From positions 2,294,001 to 2,358,000 of the forward strand of contig NZ_CP098039.1 of assembly GCF_023650955.1 (NCBI RefSeq): a stretch of 64,000 nucleotides of DNA. Reading direction: 5' to 3'. Under the pieces are notes generated by a model, which saw only the letters and a list, made by a program, of their open reading frames with translations, did no database searches and was not told where the DNA came from. Below, piece by piece: positions 1 to 8,526 of the stretch (position 1 is its first letter; every line of letters begins with the position of its first letter). A program made the translations under genes and the position numbers. The DNA comes from Thermosynechococcus sp. HN-54 (GTDB lineage: Bacteria > Cyanobacteriota > Cyanobacteriia > Thermosynechococcales > Thermosynechococcaceae).

Positions 1-2
1 AG

Positions 3-182
3 GATTGGTTGGTGCGGCAACGGCTCGCTGAAGCTCTAGGCAACCTGCCTAGCCCGAAAACCCAAGCCGCTCTGGAATACCTCGCCAAAGATGAGCATCC
101 CCATGTGGCGACGGCAGCCCAGATTTCTTTGCAACGCTTGCAAGAACGACTTTTCTCTGAAGTTCAGGGCACTGGCAATTGA
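3..182 (+). CDS. HEAT-repeat protein, C-terminal end (partial)
   Basis: The open frame enters from the left edge and stops at TGA 180-182, so only the last 59 residues are visible. They alternate amphipathic helices ('VRQRLAEALGNL', 'QAALEYLAKD', 'HVATAAQISLQRL') in the paired-helix rhythm of HEAT or PBS-lyase-like repeats. In cyanobacteria such repeats occur in phycobilin lyases (CpcE/F type) and NblB-like proteins, but also in many unrelated scaffolds. The fragment does not allow a choice. The start lies outside the window. Confidence 0.6.
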   Translation, partial: DWLVRQRLAEALGNLPSPKTQAALEYLAKDEHPHVATAAQISLQRLQERLFSEVQGTGN

Positions 183-268
183 GATCAAACTTTTTTGCCC
201 ACTGCGGTTTCTGCCACAACTCTCTAAACTGGAAAGAAAGGCGCGGCATCCGCAGTAACCTAATCTCT

Positions 269-775
269 ATGTCTATCCGAATTAAATTTCTTCCCTACCT
301 CGTGGCAGTGCTGATCGGGGTAATTGGTGCGATTATTCTTTCGCAACTGCACTTTACGCTCTGGTGGGAGCCAGACCTGCTGACCCAACCGCCACCCATT
401 GTCGAAGTAGAACCAGAAACAGCTCCTGTTCAGCCGTTACCCACTCCCCAAGCGCCAGCCAACCCGCAGCCGAATGGGCTACGCATCAGTAATCAAACGG
501 CCTTTCCAGTGCGCGTGGTGTTGCTCGCTGCCCGCGATCGCGCCCATCCTGATCAAGGCGCAGTTCACTGGGATTTTGCTCCTATGGAAGGCAATATTAA
601 GGGATTACTATTAACGCTGCCCGAAGGTAAGCTCACCCTCCAGTCGGGGGATATTGTCTTGGCTTTTACCCTCGATGGTTCCAAACGCTATTGGGGACCC
701 TATGTCATTGGTGAAAATAGCGAACTTCAGCGCGATCGCCAAACGCAGGAATGGCAGTTGATCCTGCGTCCCTAG
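269..775 (+). CDS. Membrane-anchored hypothetical protein with proline-rich linker
   Basis: A 168-residue protein of unknown function. I chose ATG 269 because it is followed at once by a basic stretch and one hydrophobic segment (residues about 6-28), as in an uncleaved signal anchor; an upstream in-frame ATG at 179 would put a cysteine-rich, unlikely N-terminus in front and overlap the preceding gene. After the anchor come a Pro/Glu/Gln-rich linker (about 35-68) and a compact C-terminal domain of about 95 residues, probably outside the cytoplasmic membrane. I do not recognise the domain. Its TAG stop is shared with the stop of the convergent response-regulator gene (sequence CTAG). Confidence 0.6.
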   Translation: MSIRIKFLPYLVAVLIGVIGAIILSQLHFTLWWEPDLLTQPPPIVEVEPETAPVQPLPTPQAPANPQPNGLRISNQTAFPVRVVLLAARDRAHPDQGAVHWDFAPMEGNIKGLLLTLPEGKLTLQSGDIVLAFTLDGSKRYWGPYVIGENSELQRDRQTQEWQLILRP

Positions 776-1149
776 GAGCCCTCTGAAGAAAGACCCGAAC
801 GGATAGTTTCCACCAGTTCCTCGCTGTGCCAAGGCTTGTACAAACAGCGATGCAAATTGGCCGCCTCATCCGCTTGGCCAGTGAGCATGACTTTCAACCC
901 CTTGGGAAACCGCTGATGCACTTGAACCAGAAACTCATCCCCTCGTACCCGTGGCATCAGCCAATCGGAGACAATGACGATGATTTCGGTGCTGTCCTGC
1001 TGAAATTCATCAATAATTTCTAGCGCTTCCTCGGCACTTTCTGCGGTTTCATAGAGGTAGCGATCGCCAAAAGCCGTTCGCAGCTGGGTTCGCAGGCTCT
1101 CAAGGATGACTCGTTCATCATCCACACATAAGATGACTGGCTTAGACAT
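772..1149 (-). CDS. Single-domain response regulator (CheY-like receiver)
   Basis: A stand-alone receiver domain of 125 residues with no output domain. The acidic pair (D10, D11 in 'CVDDE'), phosphoacceptor D62 in 'SDWLMP', the switch threonine T90 in 'LTG' and the conserved lysine K105 in 'YKPW' are all present, so phosphorylation should be possible. It follows the histidine kinase on the minus strand and overlaps its 3' end, so the two are almost certainly co-translated partners. ATG codons at 1149, 1158 and 1161 are all possible starts; none has a clear ribosome binding site, and I prefer 1149. The target of the phosphorylated regulator is not evident here. Confidence 0.85.
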   Translation of the reverse strand: MSKPVILCVDDERVILESLRTQLRTAFGDRYLYETAESAEEALEIIDEFQQDSTEIIVIVSDWLMPRVRGDEFLVQVHQRFPKGLKVMLTGQADEAANLHRCLYKPWHSEELVETIRSGLSSEGS

Positions 1150-2599
1150 GGGGGGCATCATCTATCGGTAAACCAACCCGAAACTGCGTGCAACCGGGGC
1201 GGGAGGTTACCTCGATCTTGCCTTGATGCTTGTCAATCATTTGGCGGACAATATCGAGTCCGAGACCGTTGCCTTCACCCGCAGGCTTGGTGGTAAAAAA
1301 TGGCTCAAAAATGCGGGGCAACACCGCCGCTGGAATCCCGCAGCCACTATCAATAATCTCTACCCAGAGATGAGACTGTGCTTGACGTACCACAATTTCC
1401 AAGCGCCCGCGCTCTTCCATTGCTTGCAAGGCATTGTGAATCAAAGTTTGGCCATACCTGCGTAGTTCATCGGCATAGCAAGGAATCGGCGGCACTGGCT
1501 CATAGCGTCGCACCACCTCAACCCCATGCTTGAGCTTGTTGTGATAAAGGGTCAACACTGTTTCTATCCCATTCACTACTTGGGCTGAGACCTTCTCGCT
1601 ATTTTGATTCATGCGGGCATAGGTTTTGAGGGCAAACACCACCTTGGCCGCTCGCTCAATCGCCGTCGTAATGGTGTGGGTACTGCGATCCAACAATGCC
1701 AATTGATGGGCAAGTTCGACAACCTGTTGGCCTTGGGGCGTCTGCAACAGGGTCAAGAGTTCGGGTGCAGGGCTGAGCACCCCTAGATCAATCAACGTTT
1801 CTGCCCAACCATCGGTATTGCTGATTCCTTGGGCGTCTAACTGTGCCATGATCTGGCGCTTGTACTGCCGCCGTTCCCGACTGGAGAGGGCAAGGGATTC
1901 ACTGCGACTCTGACCACACAGAGCAGCAAATTGCTCAAAGACAGGATCAGAGAGTTGGCGAACCACTGTGGGTAGGAGCGGCAGCGATCGCTCAGTGCAG
2001 AGATTAATCGTCTCAATGGAAGAGCGAATGGCTCCTAAAGGGGTATTGATTTCATGAGCAACCCCGGCCACCAGTTGTCCCAAGGCCGCCATTTTCTCCG
2101 CATGAATCAGTTCCTGTTGGGCTTTTTGCAGTTGATGGAGAGTGGCCTCTAACTCTTGATTTTTTTGCTGTAGGTCCTGTTCTGCGGCTTGCAGGCGGGC
2201 TAGGGCAATGTGTTGAGCCGTGACATCTTGGACAAACCCTTCAAAATAGAGCATTTGGCCATTGGTATCCCGCACCACGCGGCAGGTTTCCGAAATCCAG
2301 CAGCGACTGCCATCGCGGCGGTAGATCTCCGATTCAAAGTTGGTCAGTGTATCCTGCTGCGCCATCAGGTCAATAAATCGCTGCCGCTGCTCGGGGTCAA
2401 CATACAGCCGCGCATGGGCATTGGGCTGTGCCGCCAGCAAATCAGCAACGGAGTCATAGCCGTAAATGTGGGCAAGGGCAGGATTGGCACACAGATAGTT
2501 TCCCGCGAGATCCGTTTGGAAAATTCCCACAACTGCGTTTTCAAAGATGCTCTGAAAGTTCAAGTCACCACCATTGGTCAAGGGGGTCGTGGAGCCCAT
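1142..2599 (-). CDS. PAS-domain sensor histidine kinase
   Basis: A 485-residue soluble sensor kinase without obvious membrane segments. Domain order: PAS with following PAC segment (about 14-128), a coiled-coil linker (about 130-170), the dimerisation/phosphoacceptor helix with H182 in 'VAHEINTPLG', an insert of about 130 residues, and a C-terminal HATPase with the G boxes 'DSGCGIP' and 'GNGLGL' and the F box 'FEPFFTTK'. It phosphorylates a receiver, almost certainly the overlapping downstream response regulator. What the PAS domain senses (ligand, redox or light) cannot be told from sequence. Start ATG 2599. Confidence 0.88.
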   Translation of the reverse strand: MGSTTPLTNGGDLNFQSIFENAVVGIFQTDLAGNYLCANPALAHIYGYDSVADLLAAQPNAHARLYVDPEQRQRFIDLMAQQDTLTNFESEIYRRDGSRCWISETCRVVRDTNGQMLYFEGFVQDVTAQHIALARLQAAEQDLQQKNQELEATLHQLQKAQQELIHAEKMAALGQLVAGVAHEINTPLGAIRSSIETINLCTERSLPLLPTVVRQLSDPVFEQFAALCGQSRSESLALSSRERRQYKRQIMAQLDAQGISNTDGWAETLIDLGVLSPAPELLTLLQTPQGQQVVELAHQLALLDRSTHTITTAIERAAKVVFALKTYARMNQNSEKVSAQVVNGIETVLTLYHNKLKHGVEVVRRYEPVPPIPCYADELRRYGQTLIHNALQAMEERGRLEIVVRQAQSHLWVEIIDSGCGIPAAVLPRIFEPFFTTKPAGEGNGLGLDIVRQMIDKHQGKIEVTSRPGCTQFRVGLPIDDAPHV

Positions 2600-2762
2600 G
2601 GATTGCCCTCACATTCATCTCACTACCACCCTACCGTCCTTTTCTAAAATCAGGGATACCTCAGATATGAGCCTCTCCTCTAATTGCTTGGACACTTTTG
2701 AGGGTGCGCCCTCCCTGTGAAAAGGACGATCAACAGTTGCGGGAATTTTCACAACACCCCTG

Positions 2763-3380
2763 CTAGTGGCTGGTTTTCACCATGGATTTCGCCGTAGCGT
2801 GATGATTGTCTTGGGAAGTGGGGCGGGGTTGAATCACCCCATAGCCCCCATGATTGCGTTCATAGACGACGTTAATTTCTCCCGTATCGCGGTTGCGAAA
2901 GACATAGAAGTCGTGATCCACCATTTCCAAGTGCTCAAGGGCTTCTTGGATACTCATGGGGGGCATGGCAAAGTATTTCATGCGCACCACTTGTTCGGGC
3001 AGTTGCGGTGTGCGATCGCCCAGCAAATCCGTCACCACTGCGGGTTCCACTACACTATTAGTGTCTTTAGCGCGGGACTTGTCTTGGCGTTTTTCTTTGA
3101 GTTTGCGGAGTTTGCGGGCAATTTTGTCAGCAACGAGATCAATACTGGCGTAGAGATTTTCACTGCTTTCTTCGGCGCGAATCACTGAGCCATTAACAAA
3201 TAGGGTCACTTCAGCGGTTTGTTTAGGGGCTGTACTACGGTTACGAGCCACGGAAAGATGCACATCAACTTCGTTAATCACATTCTGGAAATGACTGGTG
3301 GCTCGCTCAATTTTTTGGTTCACATAGCTGCGAATGCCATCCGTAATATCAATGTTTTTACCGTGAATCACTAGCCTCAT
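2763..3380 (-). CDS. hpf: Long-form ribosome hibernation promoting factor (LrtA/HPF)
   Basis: A 205-residue protein starting '[13 protein letters not shown]'. Residues 1 to about 105 form the HPF/RaiA domain that binds the 30S decoding centre in resting cells; after a charged linker, the C-terminal about 60 residues ('[20 protein letters not shown]') form the dimerisation domain of long HPF, which joins two ribosomes into 100S particles. In cyanobacteria the family is known as LrtA, from light-repressed transcript. I chose ATG 3380 over an upstream ATG at 3401 because a GGGGAGG ribosome binding site sits correctly before 3380. The gene is divergent from lipB. Confidence 0.93.
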   Translation of the reverse strand: MRLVIHGKNIDITDGIRSYVNQKIERATSHFQNVINEVDVHLSVARNRSTAPKQTAEVTLFVNGSVIRAEESSENLYASIDLVADKIARKLRKLKEKRQDKSRAKDTNSVVEPAVVTDLLGDRTPQLPEQVVRMKYFAMPPMSIQEALEHLEMVDHDFYVFRNRDTGEINVVYERNHGGYGVIQPRPTSQDNHHATAKSMVKTSH

Positions 3381-3478
3381 AGGGTTGCCTCCCCTGAGCA
3401 AAAAACAGATAAATCTAAGGCTGATCTACTTCCACCCTAACATCTTCGTATCGGGGATTACAGGGCATCCTGAGGCTC

Positions 3479-3506
3479 TTCACCTTTATTCGTGTTCTGT
3501 GATAAT
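3479..3506 (+). promoter_or_regulatory. Candidate sigma-70-type promoter of lipB
   Basis: A -35-like TTCACC (3479-3484) and a -10-like GATAAT (3501-3506) are separated by 16 bases. If used, transcription would start near 3513, downstream of the possible GTG start at 3492 and upstream of ATG 3543, which supports the shorter LipB. Confidence 0.35.
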
Positions 3507-3542
3507 TCTTATCCTCTAGACCTTGACAATCTGGCACCCCCT

Positions 3543-4223
3543 ATGAAAACTACCCTCGGTTGGCATTGTGCCTTGGGGATCATCCCCTATCGCGACGCTT
3601 GGCGCTGGCAACAGCAGCTTGTGGCTGAGCGCTGTCAGAATCCCGCCGCTCTCGATGTCCTCCTTACCCTTGAGCATCCCCCCATCTATACCCTTGGCCA
3701 AGGGGCAACCACAGCTCACCTTCACTTTGATCCCGTGGCTACGGGCATTGAGGTATTGCGCATTGAGCGGGGAGGCGATGTCACCTACCACTGCCCCGGC
3801 CAATTGGTGGCCTACCCAATTTTGAATTTACGCCGCCACCGCTGCGATTTGCATTGGTATCTCCACCAGTTGGAGGAAGTCATGATTCAAACCCTAGGGC
3901 ACTATGGCATTAAAGGGGAACGCGTTGCTGGCCTCACCGGTGTTTGGGTGGAGGGGTACAAGGTGGCGGCGATCGGGATCAAGGTGACCCGCTGGATTAC
4001 CTTCCACGGCATTGCCCTCAATGTGGTGAACGATTTGAAGGGCTTTGGTCGCATTGTCCCCTGTGGCATTGGCGATCGCCCCGTCGGGAACCTGCGGCAG
4101 TTTTGTGCCGACATTACCTTAGAGGAGGTGCGCCAGCGGTTTGTGACTGCCTTCGGCCATGTTTTTGCCCTCGAATTTGCCCCCAAAGCTCTTGCGGATC
4201 TCCTGATCCCCGTCTCTACTTGA
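3543..4223 (+). CDS. lipB: Octanoyltransferase LipB
   Basis: Transfers octanoyl groups from octanoyl-ACP to the lipoyl domains of 2-oxo-acid dehydrogenases and glycine cleavage H protein, the first step of lipoate synthesis. The 226-residue protein has the family signature '[17 protein letters not shown]' (residues 76-92), the catalytic lysine K140 in '[11 protein letters not shown]' and the catalytic cysteine C174 in 'IVPCGI'. An in-frame GTG at 3492 would add 17 residues unlike LipB; ATG 3543 agrees with the family N-terminus and with a possible promoter between the two codons. No lipA is present in the window. Confidence 0.94.
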   Translation: MKTTLGWHCALGIIPYRDAWRWQQQLVAERCQNPAALDVLLTLEHPPIYTLGQGATTAHLHFDPVATGIEVLRIERGGDVTYHCPGQLVAYPILNLRRHRCDLHWYLHQLEEVMIQTLGHYGIKGERVAGLTGVWVEGYKVAAIGIKVTRWITFHGIALNVVNDLKGFGRIVPCGIGDRPVGNLRQFCADITLEEVRQRFVTAFGHVFALEFAPKALADLLIPVST

Positions 4224-4294
4224 CAAAATTTAATCTTTATTTCAGGAATCGGCTGTTATGAATTGGCAACTTTCGGGGCACAATTTAAGTCTAA

Positions 4295-4336
4295 GTAGAT
4301 TAGGATACAGGCCAACTCCCTCTCACCTGCTAGGCT
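4295..4336 (+). promoter_or_regulatory. Candidate NtcA-activated promoter before the sigma factor gene
   Basis: GTA (4295-4297), 8 bases, TAC (4306-4308), then 22 bases, then TAGGCT (4331-4336). This matches the established NtcA class II layout of GTA-N8-TAC about 22 bases before a TAN3T -10 box. Transcription would start near 4343 and leave a leader of about 100 bases. The six-base core alone is expected by chance about once per 4 kb; the correctly spaced -10 raises its value. Confidence 0.4.
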
Positions 4337-4443
4337 AACGCTATACAAACCTCAGCTTTATCAGTGCGAGTCGTCATCTTCATCTCGATAAATCTTTTAT
4401 CTACATTCTTCCTTGCCAAATACTGTTTAGAATCTGTGCTGCT

Positions 4444-5427
4444 ATGATGAACTCCGCTTCCAAAACTCCATCCCCTACACCCACTGTTAGCACCGATATG
4501 GTGCGCACATACCTACAGGAAATTGGGCGCGTGCCGCTGCTGACCCATGAACAGGAAATTATTCTGGGTAAACAGGTGCAGCAAATGATGGCACTGCGGG
4601 AAAAACGCGAGGCTCTCACCAAAGAACTGGGACGTGAACCCACCTTTGAAGAATGGGCGGCTGCCTCTAATCTCACGCCAACGGAATTGCGCAATATCCT
4701 TAAGCGCGGCGAACGAGCCAAGCAAAAAATGATTGAAGCCAACCTACGGCTGGTGGTTTCAGTGGCCAAGAAGTATCAAAAACGCAACCTAGAATTGCTG
4801 GACTTAGTGCAAGAGGGCACCCTTGGCCTCGAACGCGGTGTGGAGAAGTTTGATCCCACGCGAGGTTACAAGTTCTCTACCTATGCCTACTGGTGGATTC
4901 GTCAGGCAATTACGCGGGCGATCGCCCAACAGGCGCGCACGATTCGGCTGCCCATCCACATTACCGAGAAGCTGAACAAGATCAAACGCACTCAACGGGA
5001 ACTGGCGCAAAAACTGGGACGGAGTGCCACCCCTGCTGAGGTGGCAGCAGCCCTAGAACTCGAACCGGAGCAAATCCGTGAATACCTGACCCTTGCGCGC
5101 CAACCCGTTTCCCTTGATCTGCGCGTCGGGGACAATCAGGACACTGAACTCGGTGAACTGCTCGAGGATGACAGTCTTTCGCCAGAGCAATTTACCACGG
5201 TGGAGGCTCTACGGGACGATGTCAACCTGTGGCTGGCGGAACTCACCCCGCAACAACGGCAAGTACTCACCCTGCGCTATGGGTTGGGGAATGGTCAGGA
5301 ACTGTCCCTTGCCAAGGTGGGTGAGCAACTCAACCTGAGTCGGGAGCGAGTACGGCAACTGGAGCGGCAAGCCCTCGATCACCTGCGGCGGCGGCGCCAG
5401 CAAATGTATGAATACTTGGCCAGCTAA
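4444..5427 (+). CDS. Group 2 RNA polymerase sigma factor (SigB-SigE type)
   Basis: A 327-residue primary-like sigma factor that directs core RNA polymerase to sigma-70-type promoters. Region 1.2 is at about 18-50 ('[19 protein letters not shown]'), region 2 at about 95-165 with the core-binding and melting motif '[14 protein letters not shown]', region 3 at about 170-245, and region 4 at about 260-325 with the helix-turn-helix '[16 protein letters not shown]'. It lacks the long region 1.1 of SigA, so it is a non-essential group 2 factor. I cannot tell SigC from SigE or others by eye; a possible NtcA site upstream would suit SigE, which in Synechocystis is NtcA-controlled. It overlaps the next gene by 20 bases. 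Confidence 0.9.
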   Translation: MMNSASKTPSPTPTVSTDMVRTYLQEIGRVPLLTHEQEIILGKQVQQMMALREKREALTKELGREPTFEEWAAASNLTPTELRNILKRGERAKQKMIEANLRLVVSVAKKYQKRNLELLDLVQEGTLGLERGVEKFDPTRGYKFSTYAYWWIRQAITRAIAQQARTIRLPIHITEKLNKIKRTQRELAQKLGRSATPAEVAAALELEPEQIREYLTLARQPVSLDLRVGDNQDTELGELLEDDSLSPEQFTTVEALRDDVNLWLAELTPQQRQVLTLRYGLGNGQELSLAKVGEQLNLSRERVRQLERQALDHLRRRRQQMYEYLAS

Positions 5428-5917
5428 GGCGTGGATTGAGGCACTTGACCTGCAACCCCATCCAGAGGGGGGCTATTTCCGCGAGGTCTATCGCTCAGCA
5501 GGGAGCATTCCCGCAGCTGTTTTGCCTTCAGGCTTTCAGGGGGACGATCGCCCCTACTGCACAAGTATCTACTTTTTGCTCCCCGCCACGGCCTGTTCGC
5601 GGCTGCACCGTATTACCAGTGATGAACTGTGGCACTTTTATACGGGTAGTTGCCTGACCATTCACGTGATTTTACCCACAGGAGAGTATCAGCCCCTGCG
5701 CTTGGGGATCAATATCGCAGAGGGGGAGCAATTACAACAGGTGGTACCGGCGGGGGCCTGGTTTGGGGCAACAGTGGATGCGCCGGACAGTTTTAGTCTG
5801 GTGGGTTGTACCGTGGCACCGGGGTTTGACTTTCGCGATTTTGAATTGGGCGATCGCCAGCAGTTGCAGCAGCAGTTTCCCCAACACTGCACTTTGATTG
5901 AACGTCTAACCCCCTAA
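5408..5917 (+). CDS. Cupin superfamily protein, DUF985 type
   Basis: A 169-residue small beta-barrel protein. '[16 protein letters not shown]' near the N-terminus, 'SIYFLL' and '[15 protein letters not shown]' are typical of DUF985 cupins; the H/E residues there may bind a metal. The function is unknown in bacteria. The start ATG lies inside the last codons of the sigma factor gene (overlap 20 bases), so the two are probably translationally coupled. The TAA stop overlaps the stop of the convergent MscS gene by 4 bases. No other reading of the product suggests itself. Confidence 0.8.
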   Translation: MNTWPAKAWIEALDLQPHPEGGYFREVYRSAGSIPAAVLPSGFQGDDRPYCTSIYFLLPATACSRLHRITSDELWHFYTGSCLTIHVILPTGEYQPLRLGINIAEGEQLQQVVPAGAWFGATVDAPDSFSLVGCTVAPGFDFRDFELGDRQQLQQQFPQHCTLIERLTP

Positions 5918-7695
5918 ACACTAAAAAGCGTTTGTAAACGGCGGCGAATCCAATGCAGGGGGGGCAGGCTCTTCGTTTCTTGGGAATCGACTAGGCCCAG
6001 TTCTTGAAGCACCTGTTGTCGCGCTGCCAGTTCGTGGGCAATTTCCTCCGCCAATTGGGGCTGGGCTTGCAGTAGTCGCTGTACCGCTGAGCGATGTACC
6101 ACAAATAGAACTGTTTCTTCCAAGGCTCGCACCGTCGCCGATCGCGGCATGCCCGTTAGCACTGAAATTTCGCCAAAGAAATCCCCCTCATAGAGCGTGG
6201 CTAAAATTTGATCCAACTGCTCAGAGCGCACTTCCACGGATCCCTCAAGGACAATGTAAAAGGCATCTCCCGGATCCCCTTCACAACAGATAATTTCCCC
6301 CACACCGTAAAACTGGCGATTGCCTAGCTCAATGAGCATTTGCAACTGGGCATTGGAACAGCGGGAAAAACAACTGATATTGCGCAGCATGTCAGCAAGG
6401 GAGGGTTCAGCTTTGGTTACTTCTCCAGTAGCCGGCTCAGCAACCGTGGAGGTTTCGGGTGCCCTTGCCACTGAACGCTGGTAATACTGCACCAAAGAGC
6501 GCAGTTCCCCCAAATCTCGCAACCGCAAATCCAACTGGGGAAAGGGAACTTCAATGTGCCGCTGCCGTAACTCCTGCTCAATGAGAAAATTGAGGGCACT
6601 TTTAATGGGTTCAGAATCCTGGGGACGGTTAATCCACACCAGCAGTTCAAAGAGGTAGGCATTTTCACCAAAGCTGCGAAACCAAACACTGGGGGGTGGG
6701 GTCAGTAAGACACGAGGATCTTGGCGGGCAGCGCTCAGGAGCGCTTCGGTCACAAGGACGGTATCACTGCCATAGGCGACATTCACAGGGATATGGATAC
6801 GGCTATCGGGGCTACCGTAACTCCAGTTAACGACGTTCTTTTCAATAAAGCGGTTGTTGGGGACAATCACGTATTGGCTATCATTGGTGCGGATAATCGT
6901 GGCGCGAATGGAGATTTTCTCAACGGTGCCCAGCAGGCCATCCACTTCAATAAAATCCCCGACTTTGATCGGATGTTCCAGCAAAATCGCTAAACCGCTA
7001 ATAAAGTTACTGGCGAGGGCTTGTAAACCAAAACCAAAACCAATCCCCAAAACCCCCGCCAATACAGTGAGGGAACTGAGATCAATGCCTGCGGTTTGCA
7101 GAACAATAATAAAGCCAATAAAGCTCAGGCTATAGCTAACCACGCGGGTGATGGTTTCTTGGCTGCCGCGATCCACCCGCAACTGCATGAGAATTCGGTT
7201 TTTGAGCCACTCGCTGACCCAGCGGGAGGTAAAAATCACTGCGAGGGAGAGAAAGAGAATTAAAAAGAGAAAGTTTAGGGTGATTTGCGTTCGCCCTAAC
7301 TCCATGAAGGGGGTGTTAAACACGACGCCGACCCGCTGCAGGAGAAACTGAATCGTCCTGTCAATGCGTTCGTGCCAAGGCGCTAAACTCTCTACGGATT
7401 GCAGCACCCAAGATAAAACCAATGACCAAAGTAGGATTCGCAACGCTAGGCGCAATAGAGCCGTCCCTAAGGAAATCCAAGGTTGGGAGGGGTGGCTGAC
7501 TTTCTGATCAAGCCGCTGTTGCAGTTGATCAATGCCCTTTTGCAGTAGCCAGTCAGTGACAATCGCGATCGCCACAATGGCAACAATTTGAGCGGCTTCA
7601 ATCAAGGCGATTCGTAAGCGTTGTGTCCGCGCCAGTTGAGCAATGAGAATACTTGAGGGGGCTGCTGCTAGAAATAGGCTCAGATACTTCATCAT
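5914..7695 (-). CDS. MscS-family mechanosensitive channel with C-terminal cyclic-nucleotide-binding domain
   Basis: A 593-residue inner-membrane protein. Hydrophobic segments lie at about 3-20, 30-50, 80-100, 138-158 and 185-235; the last includes the glycine/alanine-rich pore helix 'VLAGVLGIGFGFGLQALASN' of MscS. The cytoplasmic MscS beta and alpha/beta domains follow to about 395. Residues about 435-565 form a CAP-type cyclic-nucleotide-binding domain with a nearly canonical phosphate-binding cassette, 'FGEISVLTGMPRSATV' (E509, R518). Such channels may be gated or tuned by cAMP or cGMP as well as by tension. The start overlaps the ankyrin gene stop (ATGA), indicating one operon. Confidence 0.88.
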   Translation of the reverse strand: MMKYLSLFLAAAPSSILIAQLARTQRLRIALIEAAQIVAIVAIAIVTDWLLQKGIDQLQQRLDQKVSHPSQPWISLGTALLRLALRILLWSLVLSWVLQSVESLAPWHERIDRTIQFLLQRVGVVFNTPFMELGRTQITLNFLFLILFLSLAVIFTSRWVSEWLKNRILMQLRVDRGSQETITRVVSYSLSFIGFIIVLQTAGIDLSSLTVLAGVLGIGFGFGLQALASNFISGLAILLEHPIKVGDFIEVDGLLGTVEKISIRATIIRTNDSQYVIVPNNRFIEKNVVNWSYGSPDSRIHIPVNVAYGSDTVLVTEALLSAARQDPRVLLTPPPSVWFRSFGENAYLFELLVWINRPQDSEPIKSALNFLIEQELRQRHIEVPFPQLDLRLRDLGELRSLVQYYQRSVARAPETSTVAEPATGEVTKAEPSLADMLRNISCFSRCSNAQLQMLIELGNRQFYGVGEIICCEGDPGDAFYIVLEGSVEVRSEQLDQILATLYEGDFFGEISVLTGMPRSATVRALEETVLFVVHRSAVQRLLQAQPQLAEEIAHELAARQQVLQELGLVDSQETKSLPPLHWIRRRLQTLFSV

Positions 7696-8171
7696 GGTGC
7701 CAAAGATTGTGCGCGAGCGGCTTTAATGACTGCCACCACGTCGGTATGTTTCCCATCCAGCGCCCACACCAGAGCGGTCCAAGAATTTTGATCCTTGGCG
7801 TTTAGATCAGCACCTGCGGCAATGAGTTGCTTAACCGTAGCCGTTTGTCCCTTGGCCGCTGCCGCCATCAAAGGGGTGAGACCAAAGGCTGTTTGGGCAT
7901 TGACATTGGCTCCTGCTGTAAGAAGTGTCTCAACAATTGCTGTGTGCCCGCCCCCTGCGGCGGCCATCAAGGGCGTCCAACCCTCACTATCCCCTTGGTT
8001 GACATCTACGCCCGCGGCAATCAGTGCATTGACAATCTCGGTGTGACCCAGTTCAGCGGCTAGGGCTAGTGCCTCTGCTGTGATCTCGATACCGTTGGCG
8101 ATCGCCTCCTGGACAGCGGTTAGGTCTCCTTGCTCAATGGCGGTTTCAATTGCTGTCATCCCCTGCGTCAT
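7692..8171 (-). CDS. Ankyrin-repeat protein
   Basis: A 159-residue cytoplasmic protein made almost wholly of ankyrin repeats: 'GWTPLMAAAGGGHTAIVETLLTAGANVNA', read in pieces, recurs with 33-residue spacing about four times from residue 30 on. Ankyrin repeats mediate protein-protein contact; the partner may be the channel encoded immediately downstream, with which it overlaps by 3 bases. The open frame extends upstream to 8441, but that part is not repeat-like and runs antisense through petN, so I place the start at ATG 8171 (AGGCAGG nine bases upstream); ATG 8159 is an alternative. Confidence 0.82.
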   Translation of the reverse strand: MTQGMTAIETAIEQGDLTAVQEAIANGIEITAEALALAAELGHTEIVNALIAAGVDVNQGDSEGWTPLMAAAGGGHTAIVETLLTAGANVNAQTAFGLTPLMAAAAKGQTATVKQLIAAGADLNAKDQNSWTALVWALDGKHTDVVAVIKAARAQSLAP

Positions 8172-8262
8172 TGCCTGTGGCCTGCCTCTAATAACTCTAA
8201 TAAAGAAAAGATAATCTATCTGAGTTAAAATGAGGTCTGCATTGAGTTCAGGATCGCATGCC

Positions 8263-8352
8263 ATGGATATTATCACGCTCGGTTGGGTGGGTGTTCTCAG
8301 TGTCTTTACGCTCTCGATCGCCTTTGTGGTCTGGGGTCGCCACGGCATGTAG
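8263..8352 (+). CDS. petN: Cytochrome b6f complex subunit VIII, PetN
   Basis: A 29-residue single-span thylakoid protein starting '[12 protein letters not shown]' and ending 'VVWGRHGM'. Length, the single transmembrane helix and the invariant 'MDI.TLGW' and 'VVWGR' motifs match PetN, a small subunit required for assembly of the cytochrome b6f complex between the photosystems. The gene is followed after 18 bases by a 51-residue membrane protein and then argS on the same strand. petB and petD are encoded far away at 36.7-38.0 kb. Confidence 0.93.
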
Positions 8353-8370
8353 CGACGTAGGGCTGAGGGT

Positions 8371-8526
8371 ATGACCGTTTCACTAGCCGATCTGTTGGTT
8401 CTTGTTGCTTTATTGCTGCTCATTCTCGTGACGGGCGGCATTGGTTATCTCACCTTTGCGGAGTGGCGCGATCGCCGGCGTCTGCAAGCGGAGCAAAAAG
8501 AACAACGACGGGGGCGCAAACGTTAA
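8371..8526 (+). CDS. Small single-span membrane protein between petN and argS
   Basis: A 51-residue protein: N-terminal hydrophobic helix from about residue 5 to 28 (many Leu and Val), then a strongly charged tail rich in Arg, Lys, Glu and Gln ending 'QRRGRKR'. The start ATG 8371 follows GAGGGT directly. The TAA stop overlaps the argS ATG by one base (TAATG), a reliable sign of a real, translated gene coupled to argS. It lies 18 bases after petN. I do not recognise a named family; by position it could be a thylakoid or plasma-membrane accessory protein, but that is only inference. Confidence 0.75.
   Translation: MTVSLADLLVLVALLLLILVTGGIGYLTFAEWRDRRRLQAEQKEQRRGRKR

Noticed and set aside
2698-2712. 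Hairpin GAGGG-TGCGC-CCTC downstream of the HPF gene as a terminator.
   Set aside because: No T-tract on the minus strand; it is followed by A residues. Not listed.
7692-8441. Upstream extension of the ankyrin frame to 8441.
   Set aside because: The extra 90 residues run antisense through petN and the 51-residue gene and lack ankyrin periodicity.
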